A stretch of 64,000 bases of DNA from Panopea generosa (GCA_029582155.1 CM055895.1:15924787-15988786); one strand, 5' to 3'; shown: positions 1 through 13,215, counted from the first letter of the stretch. The notes: a model not told the origin generated them from the sequence alone. Made by a program: numbers and translations.

Positions 1-3000
1 GAACAGACTCATCAGTAACACTCATAAGATGGCTTATACAGAACAGAACAGACTCATCAGTAACACTCATATCATGGCTTATATAGAACAGAACATACTC
101 ATCAGTAACACTCATATGATGGCTTATATAGAACAGAACAGACTCATCAGTAATACTCATATGATGGCTTATATAGAACAGAACAGACTCATCAGTAACA
201 CTCATAAGATGGCTTATATAGAACAGAACAGAATCATCAGTAACACTCATATGATGGCTTATATAGAACAGAACAGAATCATCAGTAACACTCATATGAT
301 GGCTTATATAGAACAGAACAGAACACTCATCAGTAACACTCATATGATGGCTTATATAGAACAGAACAGAAACATCAGTAACACTCATAAGATGGCTTAT
401 ATAGACCAGAACAGACTCATCAGTAACACTCATATGATGGCTTGTATAGAACAGAACAGAATCATCAGTAACACTCATATGATGGCTTGTATAGAACAGA
501 ACAGACTCATCAGTAACACTCATATGATGGCTTATATAGAACAGAACAGATTCATCAGTAACACTCATATGATGGCTTGTATAGAACATAACAGACTCAT
601 CAGTAACACTCATATGATGGCTTATATAGAACATAACAGACTCATCAGTAACACTCATATGATGGCTTATATAGAACAGAACAGACTCATCAGTAACACT
701 CATTTGATGGCTTATATAGAACAGAACAGACTTATCAGTAACACTCATTTGATGGCTTATATAGAACAGAACAGACTCATCAGTAACACTCATTTGATGG
801 CTTATATAGAACAGAACAGACTCATCAGTAACACTCATATGATGGCTAATATATAACAGAACAGAATCATCAGTAACACTCATATGATGGCTTGTATAGA
901 ACAGAACAGACTCATCAGTAACACTCAAATGATGGCTTATATAGAACAGAACAGAACATCAGTAACACTCATATGATGGCTTATATAGAACAGAACAGAA
1001 TCATCAGTAACACTCATATGATGGCTTATATAGAACAGAACAGACTCATCAGTAACACTCATATCATGGCTTATATAGAACAGAACAGACTCATCAGTAA
1101 CACTCATATGATGGCTTATATAGAACAGAACAGAATCATCAGTAACACTCATATGATGGCTTGTATAGAACAGAACAGACTCATCAGTAACACTCATATG
1201 ATGGCTTATATAGAACATAACAGAATCATCAGTAACACTCATATGATGGCTTATATAGAACAGAACAGACTCATCAGTAACACTCATTTGATGGCTTATA
1301 TAGAACAGAACAGACTCATCAGTAACACTCATTTGATGGCTTATATAGAACAGAACAGACTCATCAGTAACACTCATATGATGGCTTGTATAGAACAGCC
1401 AGAATCATCAGTAACACTCATATGATGGCTTATATAGAACATAACAGAATCATCAGTAACACTCATATCATGGCTTATATAGAACAGAACAGACTCATCA
1501 GTAACACTCATATGATGGCTTATATAGAACAGAACAGATTCATCAGTAACACTCATATGATGGCTTATATAGAACAGAACAGACTCATCAGTAACACTCA
1601 TATGATGGCTTATATAGAACAGAACAGACTCATCAGTAACACTCATATGATGGCTTATATAGAACAGAACAGACTCATCAGTAACACTCATATGATGGCT
1701 TATATAGAACAGAACAGACTCATCAGTAACACTCATATGATGGCTTATATAGAACAGAACAGACTCATCAGTAACACTCATATCATGGCTTATATAGAAC
1801 AGAACAGACTCATCAGTAACACTCATATGATGGCTTATAGAGAACAGAACAGACTCATCAGTAACACTCATAAGATGGCTTATATAGAACAGAACAGACT
1901 CATCAGTAACACTCATATGATGGCTTATATAGAACATAACAGAATCATCAGTAACACTCATATGATGGCTTATAGAGAACAGAACAGACTCATCAGTAAC
2001 ACTCATAAGATGGCTTATACAGAACAGAACAGACTCATCAGTAACACTCATATCATGGCTTATATAGAACAGAACATACTCATCAGTAACACTCATATGA
2101 TGGCTTATATAGAACAGAACAGACTCATCAGTAATACTCATATGATGGCTTATATAGAACAGAACAGACTCATCAGTAACACTCATAAGATGGCTTATAT
2201 AGAACAGAACAGAATCATCAGTAACACTCATATGATGGCTTATATAGAACAGAACAGAATCATCAGTAACACTCATATGATGGCTTATATAGAACAGAAC
2301 AGAACACTCATCAGTAACACTCATATGATGGCTTATATAGAACAGAACAGAAACATCAGTAACACTCATAAGATGGCTTATATAGACCAGAACAGACTCA
2401 TCAGTAACACTCATATGATGGCTTATATAGAACATAACAGAATCATCAGTAACACTCATATCATGGCTTATATAGAACATAACAGAATCATCAGTAACAC
2501 TCATATGATGGCTTATATAGAACAGAACAGAATCATCAGTAACACTCATATGATGGCTTATATAGAACAGAACAGAATCATCAGTAACACTCATATCATG
2601 GCTTATATAGAACATAACAGACTCATCAGTAACACTCATATGATGGCTTATATAGAACAGAACAGAATCATCAGTAACACTCATATGATGGCTTGTATAG
2701 AACAGAAGAGACTCATCAGTAACACTCATATGATGGCTTATATAGAACATAACAGACTCATCAGTAACACTCATATGATGGCTTATATAGAACATAACAG
2801 AATCATCAGTAACACTCATATCATGGCTTGTATAAAACAGAACAGACTCGTCAGTAGTGCTCATATGATGGCTTCTATAGAACAATACAGACTCATCAGA
2901 AACACTGGTGTTATGGCTTCTATAAAACAGACCATACTCATCAAAAACACTCATGTGATGGCTTGTATAGAACAGAACAGACTCATCAGTAACACTCATA

Positions 3001-5366
3001 TGATGAATTCTATAGAACAGAACAAAACAGATTAATCAGAAACACTCATGTGATGGCTTGTATAGAACAGAACAGACTCATCAGTAACACTCATGTGATG
3101 GCTTATATAAAACAGAACAGACTTATCAGTAACACTCATATGATGGCTTATATAGAACAGAACAGACTTATCAGTAACACTCATATGATGGCTTATATAG
3201 AACAGAACAGACTTATCAGTAACACTCATATGATGGCTTGTATAGAACAGAACAGACTCATAAGTAGCGCTCATATGATGGCTTCTATAGAACAATACAG
3301 ACTCATCAGAAACACTCATGTTATGGCTTCTATAGAACAGACAAAACTCATCAAAAACACTCATGTGATGGCTTGTATAAAACAGAACAGACTCATCAGT
3401 AACATTCATATGATGAATTCTATAGAACAGAACAGACTTATCAGTAACATTTATATGATGGCTTATATAGAACAGAACAAAACAGACTTATCAGTAACAC
3501 TCATATGATGGCTTGTATAGAACAGAACAAAAGAGACTCACCAGTTACACCCATATGAAAGCTTATATAGAACAGGACAAAACAAACTCATCAGAAACAC
3601 TCATATGATGGCTTATATAGAACAGGACAGAACAGACTCATAAGTAACACTCATATGATGGTTTATTTAGAACAGAACAGAGCAGATGCATCAGTAACAC
3701 TGATATGATGGCTTGTATAGAACAGAACTGAACAGAACAGACTAATCGGTAACATTTATATATGATTGCTTATATAGAACAGAACAGACTCGACTCATCA
3801 GTAACACTCATGTGATGGCTTATATAGAACAGAACAGAATCATCAGGAACACTCATATGATGGCTTGTATAAAACAAAACAGACTCATCAGTAACACTCA
3901 TATGATAACTTGTATAGAACAGAACAGACTCATCAGTAACACTCATATGATGGTTTATTTAGAACAGAACAGAGCAGATGCATCAGTAACACTCATATGA
4001 TGGCTTGTATAGAACAGAACTGAACAGAACAGACTAATCGGTAACATTTATATATGATTGCTTATATAGAACAGAACAGACTCGACTCATCAGTAACACT
4101 CATGTGATGGCTTATATAGACAGAACAGAATCATCAGGAACACTCATATGATGGCTTGTATAAAACAAAACAGACTCATCAGTAACACTCATATGATAAC
4201 TTGTATAGAACAGAACAGACTCATCAGTAACACTCATGTGATGACTTATATAGACAGAACAGAATCATCAGGAACACTCATATGATTGCTTATATAGAAC
4301 AGAACAGACTCATCAGTAACACTCATATGATGGCTTTTATAGAACAGAACAGACTCATCAGTAACACTCATGTGATGGCTTTTATAGACATAACAATATC
4401 ATCAGGAACACTCATATGATGGCTTGTATAGAACAGAACAGACTCATCAGTAACACTCATATGATGGCTTATATAGAACAGAACAGATTCATCAGTAACA
4501 CTCATGTGATGGCTTATATAGAACAGAACAGAATCATCGGTAACACTCATATGATGGCTTGTATAGAACAGAACAGACTCATCAGTAACACTCATATGAT
4601 GGCTTGTATAGAACAGAACAGAATCATCAGTTACATTCATATAATGGCTTGCATAGAACAGAACAGAATCATCGGTAACACTCATATAATGGCTTGTATA
4701 GAACAGAACAGAACAGAACACTCATCAGTAACACTCATATGATGGCTTGCATAGAACAGAACAGAATCATCGGTAACACTCATATAATGGCTTACATAGA
4801 ACAGAACAGAACACTCATCAGTAACACTCATATGATGGCTTGTACAGAACAGAACATAACACTCACCAGTAACACTCATATGATGGCTTGTACAGAACAG
4901 AACAGAACACTCATCAGTAACACTCATATGATGGCTTATATAGAACAGAACAGATTCATCAGTAACACTCATGTGATGGCTTATATAGAACAGAACAGAA
5001 TCATCAGTAACACTCATATGATGGCTTGTATAGAACAGAACAGACTCATCAGTAACACTCATATGATGGCTTGTATAGAACAGAACAGAATCATCAGTAA
5101 CACTCCTATAATGGCTTGCATAGAACAGAACAGAATCATCGGTAACACTCATATAATGGCTTGTATAGAACAGAACAGAACACTCATCAGTAACACTCAT
5201 ATGATGGCTTGCATAGAACAGAACAGAATCATCGGTAACACTCATATAATGGCTTGTATAGAACAGAACAGAACACTCATCAGTAAAACTCATATGATGG
5301 CTTGTACAGAACAGAACAGAACACTCATCAGTAACACTCATATGATGACTTATATAGAACAGAATA
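1..5366. repeat. 45-bp satellite array, about 119 copies
   Basis: Tandem units of 45 bp built around the segment cagtaacactcatatgatgg run from the first base to about 5366, so the array continues beyond the left edge. Units 1-2820 are homogeneous; units after about 2820, and especially 3500-4400, are more diverged and include length variants. Higher-order copies are visible: variant units at 1-430 recur in the same order at about 1982-2410; a block at about 2855-2990 recurs about 405 bp later (nine units); a block at 3660-3790 recurs about 290 bp later; one at 4420-4520 recurs about 470 bp later. The period is 15 codons, so one frame on each strand stays open for hundreds of codons. Unit-to-unit differences mostly change the amino acid on both strands, which argues against a protein. 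Confidence 0.97.
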
Positions 5367-6164
5367 TCCTTTATTTTGTATATAGTACATTGTACAACAT
5401 TATTTGAAATAGGTCATTAAGACATATGATCAAACATTTCAGAATATTGTTGTTACAAATATACATTAAATGACCAATATAATTACTGATTTCGAAGGTA
5501 ATGATTGCATGTTGCAGGATGTACCAGTATGTAGATATTTTGCTAAAAATTAAATCTTAAAACCCGAAAAGATGAACTATTGCTGGGAACAAGAAATGGA
5601 TATTTAGTTTATATGCATCTAAAGTATTGGAAAAAAAGATTATGAGAGCTGAATTACACCTAGATGGCATTTGATATTGGCAAAAAAACACTCTGAAATA
5701 TATATCAATAGTTTTCAATAAACAAGTTATAAAAAATAACTCAACAATCAATTATGAAATTATGGTCACGTAGACACTTCTAGCAGACAAGGTTCGATAT
5801 GGATTTGAACCAAATCCATTTCAAAGACAGTGTGGTCCATTTAAAATGTCAAATACTTACTGAGTGGAACAAAAAAGTGTTTACCTGCAAGATATCGGGA
5901 TATTCAATACTACAATCTGTAATTTGAATACAAGCGATCACATGTGCAACAGTCACTAGTCCTGTACAAATAACTAGCACAACTGGCTCACATTTGTGCA
6001 CTAAATATTTTCAAATATTGCTTCAATTATTGTTGCGAACAATCATAATGTGCAAATAAATGGAAAATGAAAAGTAAACATGATGAGAATTGATTTTTGT
6101 AAAGTTACCATGAAACCGAAATTGGAAATAAGATCTCAGACACTGTAGCCTTTAATTTTGTAAT
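5367..6164. other. AT-rich spacer, no gene seen
   Basis: No splice-flanked coding exon, RNA gene or clear repeat was recognised. A small perfect inverted repeat (atggatttg, 3-base loop, caaatccat) lies near 5799-5819. Confidence 0.5.
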
Positions 6165-6390
6165 CAGTGTATTAGTTGTACTCTATTTGTACAACCCAAT
6201 TGGCTATCAATCAAACAAGTTGATAATCCAATCAGTGATCAATATCGTTTCCAGGTACGCCATTTCTCCTAGCGAGCGGTCTCTAAGTAAACAGTACATT
6301 GTATTAAATTGTATTTACTTGGAGAAACAATGCAACATTGCCAGTGGGCCGTGCGATAGTCACTTTAGCATCAGGTCAATTTGAAACTAG
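6165..6390. repeat. Dispersed repeat of unknown class, copy 1
   Basis: Shares a long block with 10672-10862, including aacaagttgataatccaatc and, further on, ggtctctaagtaaaca and the run into tgtatttactt. A shorter related piece is at about 11935-12045 (aatcagtgatcaatactgtt). No ends, coding remnant or target duplication were identified, so the class is open. Confidence 0.6.
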
Positions 6391-6654
6391 AACTCCCAAA
6401 GGATAGTTACACAGTTGGTCACACCATGGCAGTATATTAAATAATTTTAACATATTTTTAATTAAATATGCATATTTCCTTTTTATGGCCCTTTTGTCAT
6501 TTGAATGCCATTATTGATGTATTTAGTTTATTTTTTGAAGCATTGTCATGTTTTAATTTTGAATTTAACAGAAACTGAACAAACATGGAAATTAGATATT
6601 GGTTTCAAGTTCACTAACAAAGTTTAAATTGTGTCCAAATACATTCATAGTTAG

Positions 6655-6905
6655 CATCATTTTTTATGCCATTGAGGGCTAACTGATGATCAGTTAACCT
6701 AACCACCTGGACCCTGAAAGGTTAACCAGTACTCAAGCACACCTATCTCAGCAAGTATCTGATTACTTTCCCACTTGAATCAGCGGGGAGACAAATTACA
6801 ATGAGACCTAATGTTGTATATCAATCATCACAAAGACTGTGGCAGGGTGAGGATTTGAACTCACGACACCACTGGATTAAAAGGTCACATTATCGTCTAA
6901 GATTA
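6655..6905 (-). mobile_element. tRNA-derived SINE, family 1 (minus strand)
   Basis: The right end carries a tRNA-like B box in reverse (ggatttgaactcacgac). It is followed leftward by a conserved body shared with the copies at 18391, 28418, 54452, 58434 and 59918: gagactaatgt-like block, cacttgaatcagcgg, tactcaagcac, ggttaacc, and the 3' end atgccattgagggctaac. This copy lacks a clear tail repeat. Transcription by RNA polymerase III and movement by a LINE partner are inferred from the SINE class. Confidence 0.8.
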
Positions 6906-7254
6906 CCTATTCCAACTTTTGTTACTTATGATAATCTAAAATAACATTTAAATTTATAGTTGATTTAGGGTTTTCTATGAAACGACAACCATAAACAATG
7001 TTCTATTCTCAAAGAAACAAAAAGGGTTTTTCTATAATTGTAAAGTTTGAATAACAATTTATTTTTAAGTAAATAGTCAGTTTGCACCGACACATTGGAT
7101 CAATGTATTTCTTGTTTTTTTTTATCAACCTCAGACTTTAACCATAGCATTATCATTAGAAAGGATTTTAATAAGAATATATCGATTTAAAGGCAAGCAA
7201 TGTAGACCCTGACTAGGCTGCTTGTTATTCTCTGACCAACCTTGATCTTCATGT
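6906..7254. other. AT-rich spacer
   Basis: No feature recognised in this stretch. Confidence 0.45.
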
Positions 7255-7257
7255 AGC

Positions 7258-7560
7258 AAAAATAGTATCAACAATGGACTGGGTGGTCTGATGGTCCGGA
7301 ATTAGAGGGTTGTGGGTGGTTCAATTTCCCGTCATGCGTTGTGTTTTGTGCAGAAACTTCATCTGTATAGGCTTTGTACCAGTTCTGTACGAGATAATAT
7401 CACCAATGGACTTGAGGGTCTAGTCACTCAGTAAAGGCCCAGGATAGGAGGGTAGTGGGTTCAATCCCCCCCACAAAGACATGTTATGATCTTGTGCTTA
7501 TATTATGTCTGCATAAAAGTATCCTTAGTACCAGTTCTATACACGACAGTATCAAGCAAG
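7258..7560 (+). mobile_element. Two tandem tRNA-like repeat units (probable SINE, family 4)
   Basis: Two related units start near 7262 and 7391. Each begins with a caa(t)ggact-g-g-ggtct stretch and has a tRNA B-box-like motif (ggttcaatttccc; gggttcaatccccc). Each ends with a block containing gtaccagttctgtac or gtaccagttctatac. Tandem arrangement of a tRNA-like head with a non-tRNA body suggests a dimeric SINE or a local duplication. No target-site duplication was found. Confidence 0.55.
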
Positions 7561-7968
7561 TTTTGTAAAAGTTGCAAGAACTTGTACATGTACAATAACT
7601 AACTAAAAGATAAGTTCAGAAAATAAAGGTTAGTCAGTATAGATACTTTGAGGTATTTTTTTTGACAGGAAATAAAGTTAAAACAAATAACTTACCTAAG
7701 AGCAATTCTAGGATAAGCTTGGACGATGTCCCATCTTTACGTTATTGAGGTGTTCTGTCCAGATTATTTCAATGTGACCACGACACTATAGAATTGCAAC
7801 ATTTTCCGCAAGACTAATCATACCAACTTACCTGGGCACGTGCAATACATGTGTTTTTAAAAGTCAATAAAACCAGTTTATATGAATGGCTAGACATGAA
7901 TTGACCAGTGTATTATGAAATAAGCAGGTCAGTTGTATATGAAGATTTCATATGCTAGGTTAAAATTT
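7561..7968. other. AT-rich spacer
   Basis: No gene or repeat recognised. Confidence 0.45.
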
Positions 7969-7981
7969 GAGACTAGATAAA

Positions 7982-8299
7982 TTATTATTATTATTATTAT
8001 TATTATATGGTGTTTAGCATCGCTTTCAACAATTTTTCACTCACAGCAGTCTACTTGAGACAGTATTCTGAGCACTGTCACACTGGAGTATCATGCAGCA
8101 GGCACATGGTACCCCACCCAGTAACATTATACTGACACCGGGCCGACCAGGCTTAGAACTTTCCTCTAAATGCTGAATGCCAGGCAAGAAAGCTTGTAGT
8201 GCCATTTATAGAGTCTTTGGTATGACCTGGCTGGGGATCGAACCCACAACCTTCCACATGAGAGGCGGATGCTCTACCTCTAGACCACACTGTGATCTC
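7982..8299 (-). mobile_element. tRNA-derived SINE, family 2, with target-site duplication
   Basis: The element is flanked by a perfect 13-bp direct repeat, gagactagataaa, at 7969-7981 and 8300-8312, the mark of retrotransposition. Read on the minus strand it begins with a tRNA-like head (A box near ggtctagaggtagagc, B box ggttcgatccccag). It continues with a body shared with 44862-45142 (gatactccagtgtga-like block, cagtgctcagaatactgtct) and ends in a (taa)n tail at 7982-8007. A second copy without the tail lies at 44862. The (taa)n tail matches that of LINE-like 3' ends elsewhere in the window, suggesting the mobilising partner. Confidence 0.9.
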
Positions 8300-8312
8300 G
8301 AGACTAGATAAA

Positions 8313-9174
8313 AAATGCTGACTAAATAGCTTCTAAGTATATTAATGTGAACAAAAATCTTAAGACCTAAGAACATTTCATGGATTTATATTATAATGGT
8401 GTGGTTAAATGGTTAGAGCAGAATATAGGTTTCACTACACAGTTGAAATTTGTTCTTTGTTCTATATTAAATAAGGTTTAGGATTTTTATGATAAAAAAT
8501 AATCTCCAAATAAAAATTTTTTAAAGTATTTTTTCATAGCAGGAATGTATCCACACATAAAATGCATAATAACAGGTGGGTTGACACCTTAGGACTTTTA
8601 AAAAGAAGTCCTCAAATGTCCATAAATACATGCATTGACTGTTAAAATCCTATGTAAATAACACCAGTGATGTCTTATTGCAGTATGTGCTATGCCAGCT
8701 TTTGCTTTACTCATCTGCAGCAAAAAAATCACAGCATTTTGAAAATATTACTTACCAAATTACACAAGATTATATTTAAGTGCAAGAATCATGATACCAT
8801 GGCAAGGGAAACAACTGTGTAATGAGACCTAATATATTTATAGTACTGAGATTTCTGTTGTAGTCTTTCAATATAAATATATATGGTAAAAAGGAAGAAC
8901 AACTCGCTTCAGTTTATATCATTAAATTATATTTATTCTAAATAAAAAGCACTTTAACAGCACAACAAACAATCCAAATAATAAAATAGTCATTGATGAA
9001 AATGTCCAATGTATTGAAAATGAAAACCAATATATCATCATCTGTTTATCCCCTTTATTTGAGGCAGAAAAGCTATATATAATAAAACATACCATTGCCT
9101 ACTTACTTGTCTGATATAAAAGCTTTGCAATCTGTTACAATTCTAGCGCAGATAATTCAGTAAAAAAATAAGCA
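8313..9174. other. AT-rich spacer
   Basis: No exon, RNA gene or repeat family was recognised here. Confidence 0.45.
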
Positions 9175-9745
9175 GTTTAATGAAGGCTAGGATGTTTCCA
9201 GATATTCATGTTTGTGAATTTGATATCTTAAAGGGAATATATCAGGATTTTTCAAAATTTTCAAACTGGCTTAAAACATTTATTTCCAATATAGCATCCC
9301 TATATAAACTTACTGATCCCGCATTGCCTAAAGGATATCTTTTTAAACATGTCAAAATATTATATTGAAAAGGGATTTCACAACTTGGGCTACACGCCTA
9401 GGTTAGACTAAAATAGATTTCCCGCTTAAAATTGCAACATATTTTGTGACATATTAAATGGGTCGAGCAATAACATTTTGATTTCATTATGATCCGTTAT
9501 ACAGGTTTACACGTAACACAATTTATTTCATCTTTGAAATGTCCGAATAATGATATAAAGGTATTTAAGTGCTGTCTATTTTTAGAATTGGGATTTCATT
9601 TCAAGTATTGCACTCCAATTTAAATATTGATAATGTTACGTTTTAGTGAATTTGACATACCAAACCATTTGGATTTTATCTATTAATGATAATGAGATGC
9701 TCTTTATCTATTTTTAAAATAATTTTATATTTTGAGATATTTATA
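9175..9745 (+). repeat. Dispersed repeat, inverted partner of 31140-31690
   Basis: The block around gcctaggttagactaaaat, followed by agatttcccgc, is found in reverse at about 31455-31495. Similarity continues on both sides (aggatttttcaaaattttc; attgggatttcatttcaag; taatgataatgagatgctc). The two copies lie 22 kb apart in opposite orientation and are well diverged. No coding remnant was seen; an old DNA element is a reasonable guess. Confidence 0.6.
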
Positions 9746-10671
9746 GCGCTTTTTTCCTGATATACTCCCTTGAAACCTTTTTTTTTTGTTTTGTTTTTTT
9801 AAGAAACAATTTTTTTGTTGCAGTCTTATGAATTTGGATACATTGATAAATTTTCTGGCATCAAACATGTAAACTTTTCACCAAAAGTTTTTTCAAATTT
9901 TATTTTCAACTTCTGGCATCACTTTCTTATCAAGAAAAACAGGGATTGGGGTGTAGAATATCGAACTTGAACTGTATTTTTATAATTATACAGGTACACA
10001 AAAAATATTAATTAAATACATAGACTTAAACAGCTGTTGATCAAAAACCAATTTATTACCTTAACAGACGGTCAGACGAATGCATGAACATGGGTAACAC
10101 TTAACGCCCCTTAACCGTTCTTCAAATCCCATGGGCATAAAAATACCCTTGTCCCTTTTTTTTCAATTTGTAATTTACACTATTTTAAAAAAAAAGTGAC
10201 AGGTGCCAAATAATAATAAATATCTATTTCTTTATACAATGAATAAACTGTCGACACCAGGCTTGTGATTTAAACACAAGACAATGACCTGTATCCATTG
10301 TATTTTCTCAGAATAAAGCTGTTTTAAAGCTATAAAGCTCTATCCCCTTGTGGAGTTTGGCCAAATATTGGTACAAAACTCGGAAGATCAAAAGTTACGT
10401 TTCCGTTAGAATAGCCAAATAGCTAACATGACTATTTGGGTTGAGAAATAAAAACAATATAAAAAGGCAATATATAAACATAGGCTGTAAGAGGTTCATG
10501 TTAAACAAGGCATCATATCAAATCTGGTCTAAATCTGTCAAAGAAACGTTTTAATAAATAGTTAACAATATCCCAGTGACTGGCACATAGGCTAGATGTA
10601 ACTTCTCTGACAGCAACGGAGCCTCAGCTGATAACAATAACATTTCGTTATTGACAACTGACCTCAGACGC
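9746..10671. other. AT-rich region with one bivalve-type repeat fragment
   Basis: Mostly featureless. Near 10068-10145 lies a fragment with gacggtcagacgaatg, gggtaacacttaacgcccc and catgggcataaaa. The same ending is seen at 32380-32470 and in part at 42300-42345, where it belongs to a 'gggccataactc' repeat common in bivalve DNA. Confidence 0.45.
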
Positions 10672-10862
10672 GGGCTTGTCAATCAAACAAGTTGATAATC
10701 CAATCAGTGATCAATATTGTTTCTAAGGCCCTAATTTTCCTTAGACAAGCAAATGGTCTCTAAGTAAACATTGCATTGTATTACATTGTATTTACTTGAA
10801 CAATGCAATGTGGCCACGGGCGAAGCAATGGTCAAATTTCCCGTCAGGTCAATTGACTAATC
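10672..10862. repeat. Dispersed repeat of unknown class, copy 2
   Basis: Second copy of the repeat at 6165-6390: it shares aacaagttgataatccaatc, ggtctctaagtaaaca and the closing caggtcaattga. Divergence is moderate. Confidence 0.6.
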
Positions 10863-11934
10863 AAGACATGATGATAATTATATTGGATGTTTTATTTATG
10901 TTACGACAATTAATAAGTTGAAACGATAAAGAGAAGAAAAAATGTTTAATGAATAAAATGCATTCCAAAATTAAAATATTTTTATTTGCTGGCACACCTA
11001 CAATTATTGAAATATGAAACACCACACAATGTGCATCTTAATAACAACGAAATACTCTGTAGATAAAAATCTATATAAAATGACCCAAAGTACTAAAAAA
11101 AAATTTAAAAAAAAGATACCAATACATCTATAAAAAAAAATTATCATGTGGTATAATAAATTAAAAGTTCAAGTACTTTGTGAAGCAATTCTAAATGGTC
11201 ACTTAAGTGGAAAGCTTTTAAGCAATTATATTTCCATAGCAATTCATATTACCATATTACCTGAAGATGAAATTCCAACCACAATTTATTAACTACGCCG
11301 CCCATCTTTCTAACCAGTGGGATGTCCTGCAGTTACCTATATTTACTATATACTTAACCTGTTGTATTGACACAACATGTCTATCTATTTTTTTGAAATT
11401 TTTTAAAAAAATATTTAATTTGATCTTGAACAGGAAATTTCAATGCATTATTAATTTCAAAACAGATTATCTTATGTATTACTCTATATCAGTATTACTT
11501 ATTCTCAATTATACATTTTACTTTCCAATTATTGTTAAAAAAAAGTCATTTTTCTGATATGAGATGGATGGTTCATTGTCAAACATATTCCAAATACAAA
11601 ATTCACAAAAGATTGAAACCCTTGAGCTGAAAAACATAAACCCAAAATGTCGCTACTAATACTTTAGAAGAATCTCTGGGAAACCTCCATGCAGGTTTAT
11701 GCAACTTTATTGAGGTTCCAGTCAAAACAAACATTAAAAGTAGTAGTCTGAATATTACACAGGTAGTGAAAACAGAAATCCAACAATTCCCATTCCTTGG
11801 GAAACTTAGATATTTCAAAATCCTATTTCAATTAAGATTGGAATACTTACCCAACAAGTATTAGGCTGAAACATTTTGCTCCAACAATAACAGATTTTTT
11901 AAAAAAGATTATGCGAATAATAACCTGGGCAACT
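10863..11934. other. AT-rich spacer
   Basis: No supported gene. Short open frames here have no splice sites, homology or codon signal that I can see. Confidence 0.45.
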
Positions 11935-12045
11935 GACCCAACATGTGCTGTCAATGGAACAATAATATAATCAGTGATCAATACTGTTAGCTATGTCTAT
12001 CTCACCATTTATAAGCACAGCAAGAGTCGTTCTTGCATCAAATCA
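11935..12045. repeat. Fragment of dispersed repeat, copy 3
   Basis: Contains aatcagtgatcaatactgtt and weak similarity around it to 6230-6390 and 10700-10860. Short and diverged. Confidence 0.4.
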
Positions 12046-12455
12046 ATCATTTTTCATCGTCATTTTTATCCAGTCATTAACATATTTCTTAAATAATGCA
12101 ATTATTTCATAAAAAAACACAGTTTTACTAACAATTCTTAAACTATGAAAAAATACAATTTAAACAATAATATACTCAGAATTCATATTCTGTATATAAA
12201 ACCAATATTATTAAATAATTTAAATCAAATATATACAGATATCACAGGCTTTGTAGTCATTTTTTTTTTCATCATACAATTACAAAATAACATGATAGTC
12301 ACAAAACTTCCAACATACATGTCTATTGAAGTCACACACTAAACAAGATACTGTACTGGAAAACACACAGAGAGAGTAAAAAATACCATAATAATCAATG
12401 ACAATAAGTTTGTCTATTCTTGAACATTCAAAGAGTCACCAACATTATTTAATTA

Positions 12456-12789
12456 ACCTGGTTCCTGTTTCACCAACATTTTACTTAAATACTTAGAAAC
12501 TTAAGTTTTGACTGGTTATTTATCTATTATATAATCAATATCAATTAAACTATATGCATTTTACTGGAGCCAGTCTAAAATCATCTGGCTGCTTTTCTTA
12601 GATTTAAGTTTTGATATATACTTAAATACTTTGTAAGAAAAGCAGCTAGGTGATCATAATTTCAGACTGGTTCCAGTAAAACTACATATGGTTTCATTAA
12701 TATTAATTAAATAATATATAAATAACCAGTCAGTATTTAAGGTAAGTTTTAAGTATTTATGTAAATGTTGGAGAAACAGAAGCCTGGAC
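12456..12789. mobile_element. Foldback (long inverted repeat) element, copy 1
   Basis: Almost the whole element is one inverted repeat. The left arm starts acctggttcctgtttcacc and the right arm ends with the reverse complement (ggagaaacagaagcctgg). The arms meet near 12600-12632 (ggctgcttttcttaga against taagaaaagcagctag). A shortened relative lies at 35134-35337. No coding capacity; a non-autonomous DNA element is likely. Confidence 0.8.
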
Positions 12790-12794
12790 CAAGT

Positions 12795-13215
12795 TCAAAC
12801 TTATAATTTTACTCAATTCAAATTTTTAAAATGCTACAACTTTATTTACATTGATCATGTTTCAAGTTATCCTTAATCTATGAGTAAAGATTTGCTTAAC
12901 CCTTTACTCCATAGATACGCGTTTCCCGCACCAATCACAGAAGGCCTTTGAAAACAGTGCAGGAAGAGTTCAGATTGCTCGTGACGAGCAATCTGAACAC
13001 TTCCTGCACTGTTTTCCACTCTGTCAGTTAATATAAACATAATTCACCCATTGTTGATATATGATGAATTAATGCTTTCAATATTAGAGGTGTCCAAAGG
13101 CGTTTATATGAAGTAAAGGGTTAAAACTCCAATTATTTAATGTGTAATCTGTTCAAGTTATTATTTAGAGATATTAAGCTTGATGAGTTGAAGAAAATCT
13201 GAATTTTAGACGTTC
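12795..13215. mobile_element. Dispersed element split by a MITE (related to 62155-62375)
   Basis: Flanks on both sides of the nested element at 12900-13120 align with one continuous stretch at 62155-62375: acattgatcatgtttcaag, ccttaatctatgagt, then gttcaagttattattt and gttgaagaaaatct. The 62-kb copy has no insertion at the matching place. The class of the outer element is unknown. Confidence 0.6.
12900..13120. mobile_element. piggyBac-like MITE, copy 1 (TTAA flanks)
   Basis: The element begins ccctttactccatagatac and ends in the inverted match ...atgaagtaaaggg, with TTAA on each side (12896-12899 and 13121-13124). TTAA target duplication with CCCT ends is the piggyBac pattern. The centre is a long hairpin (cagtgcaggaag ... 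cttcctgcactg) around gctcgtgacgagc. Further copies are at 37511-37745 and 38129-38332. It has no coding capacity. Confidence 0.8.

Noticed and set aside
1374-3035. Open frames of over 540 codons on both strands in the 45-bp array
   Set aside because: The period is 45 bp, so any stop-free frame stays open. Unit differences are mainly amino-acid changing on both strands, and there are no splice sites or recognisable domains.
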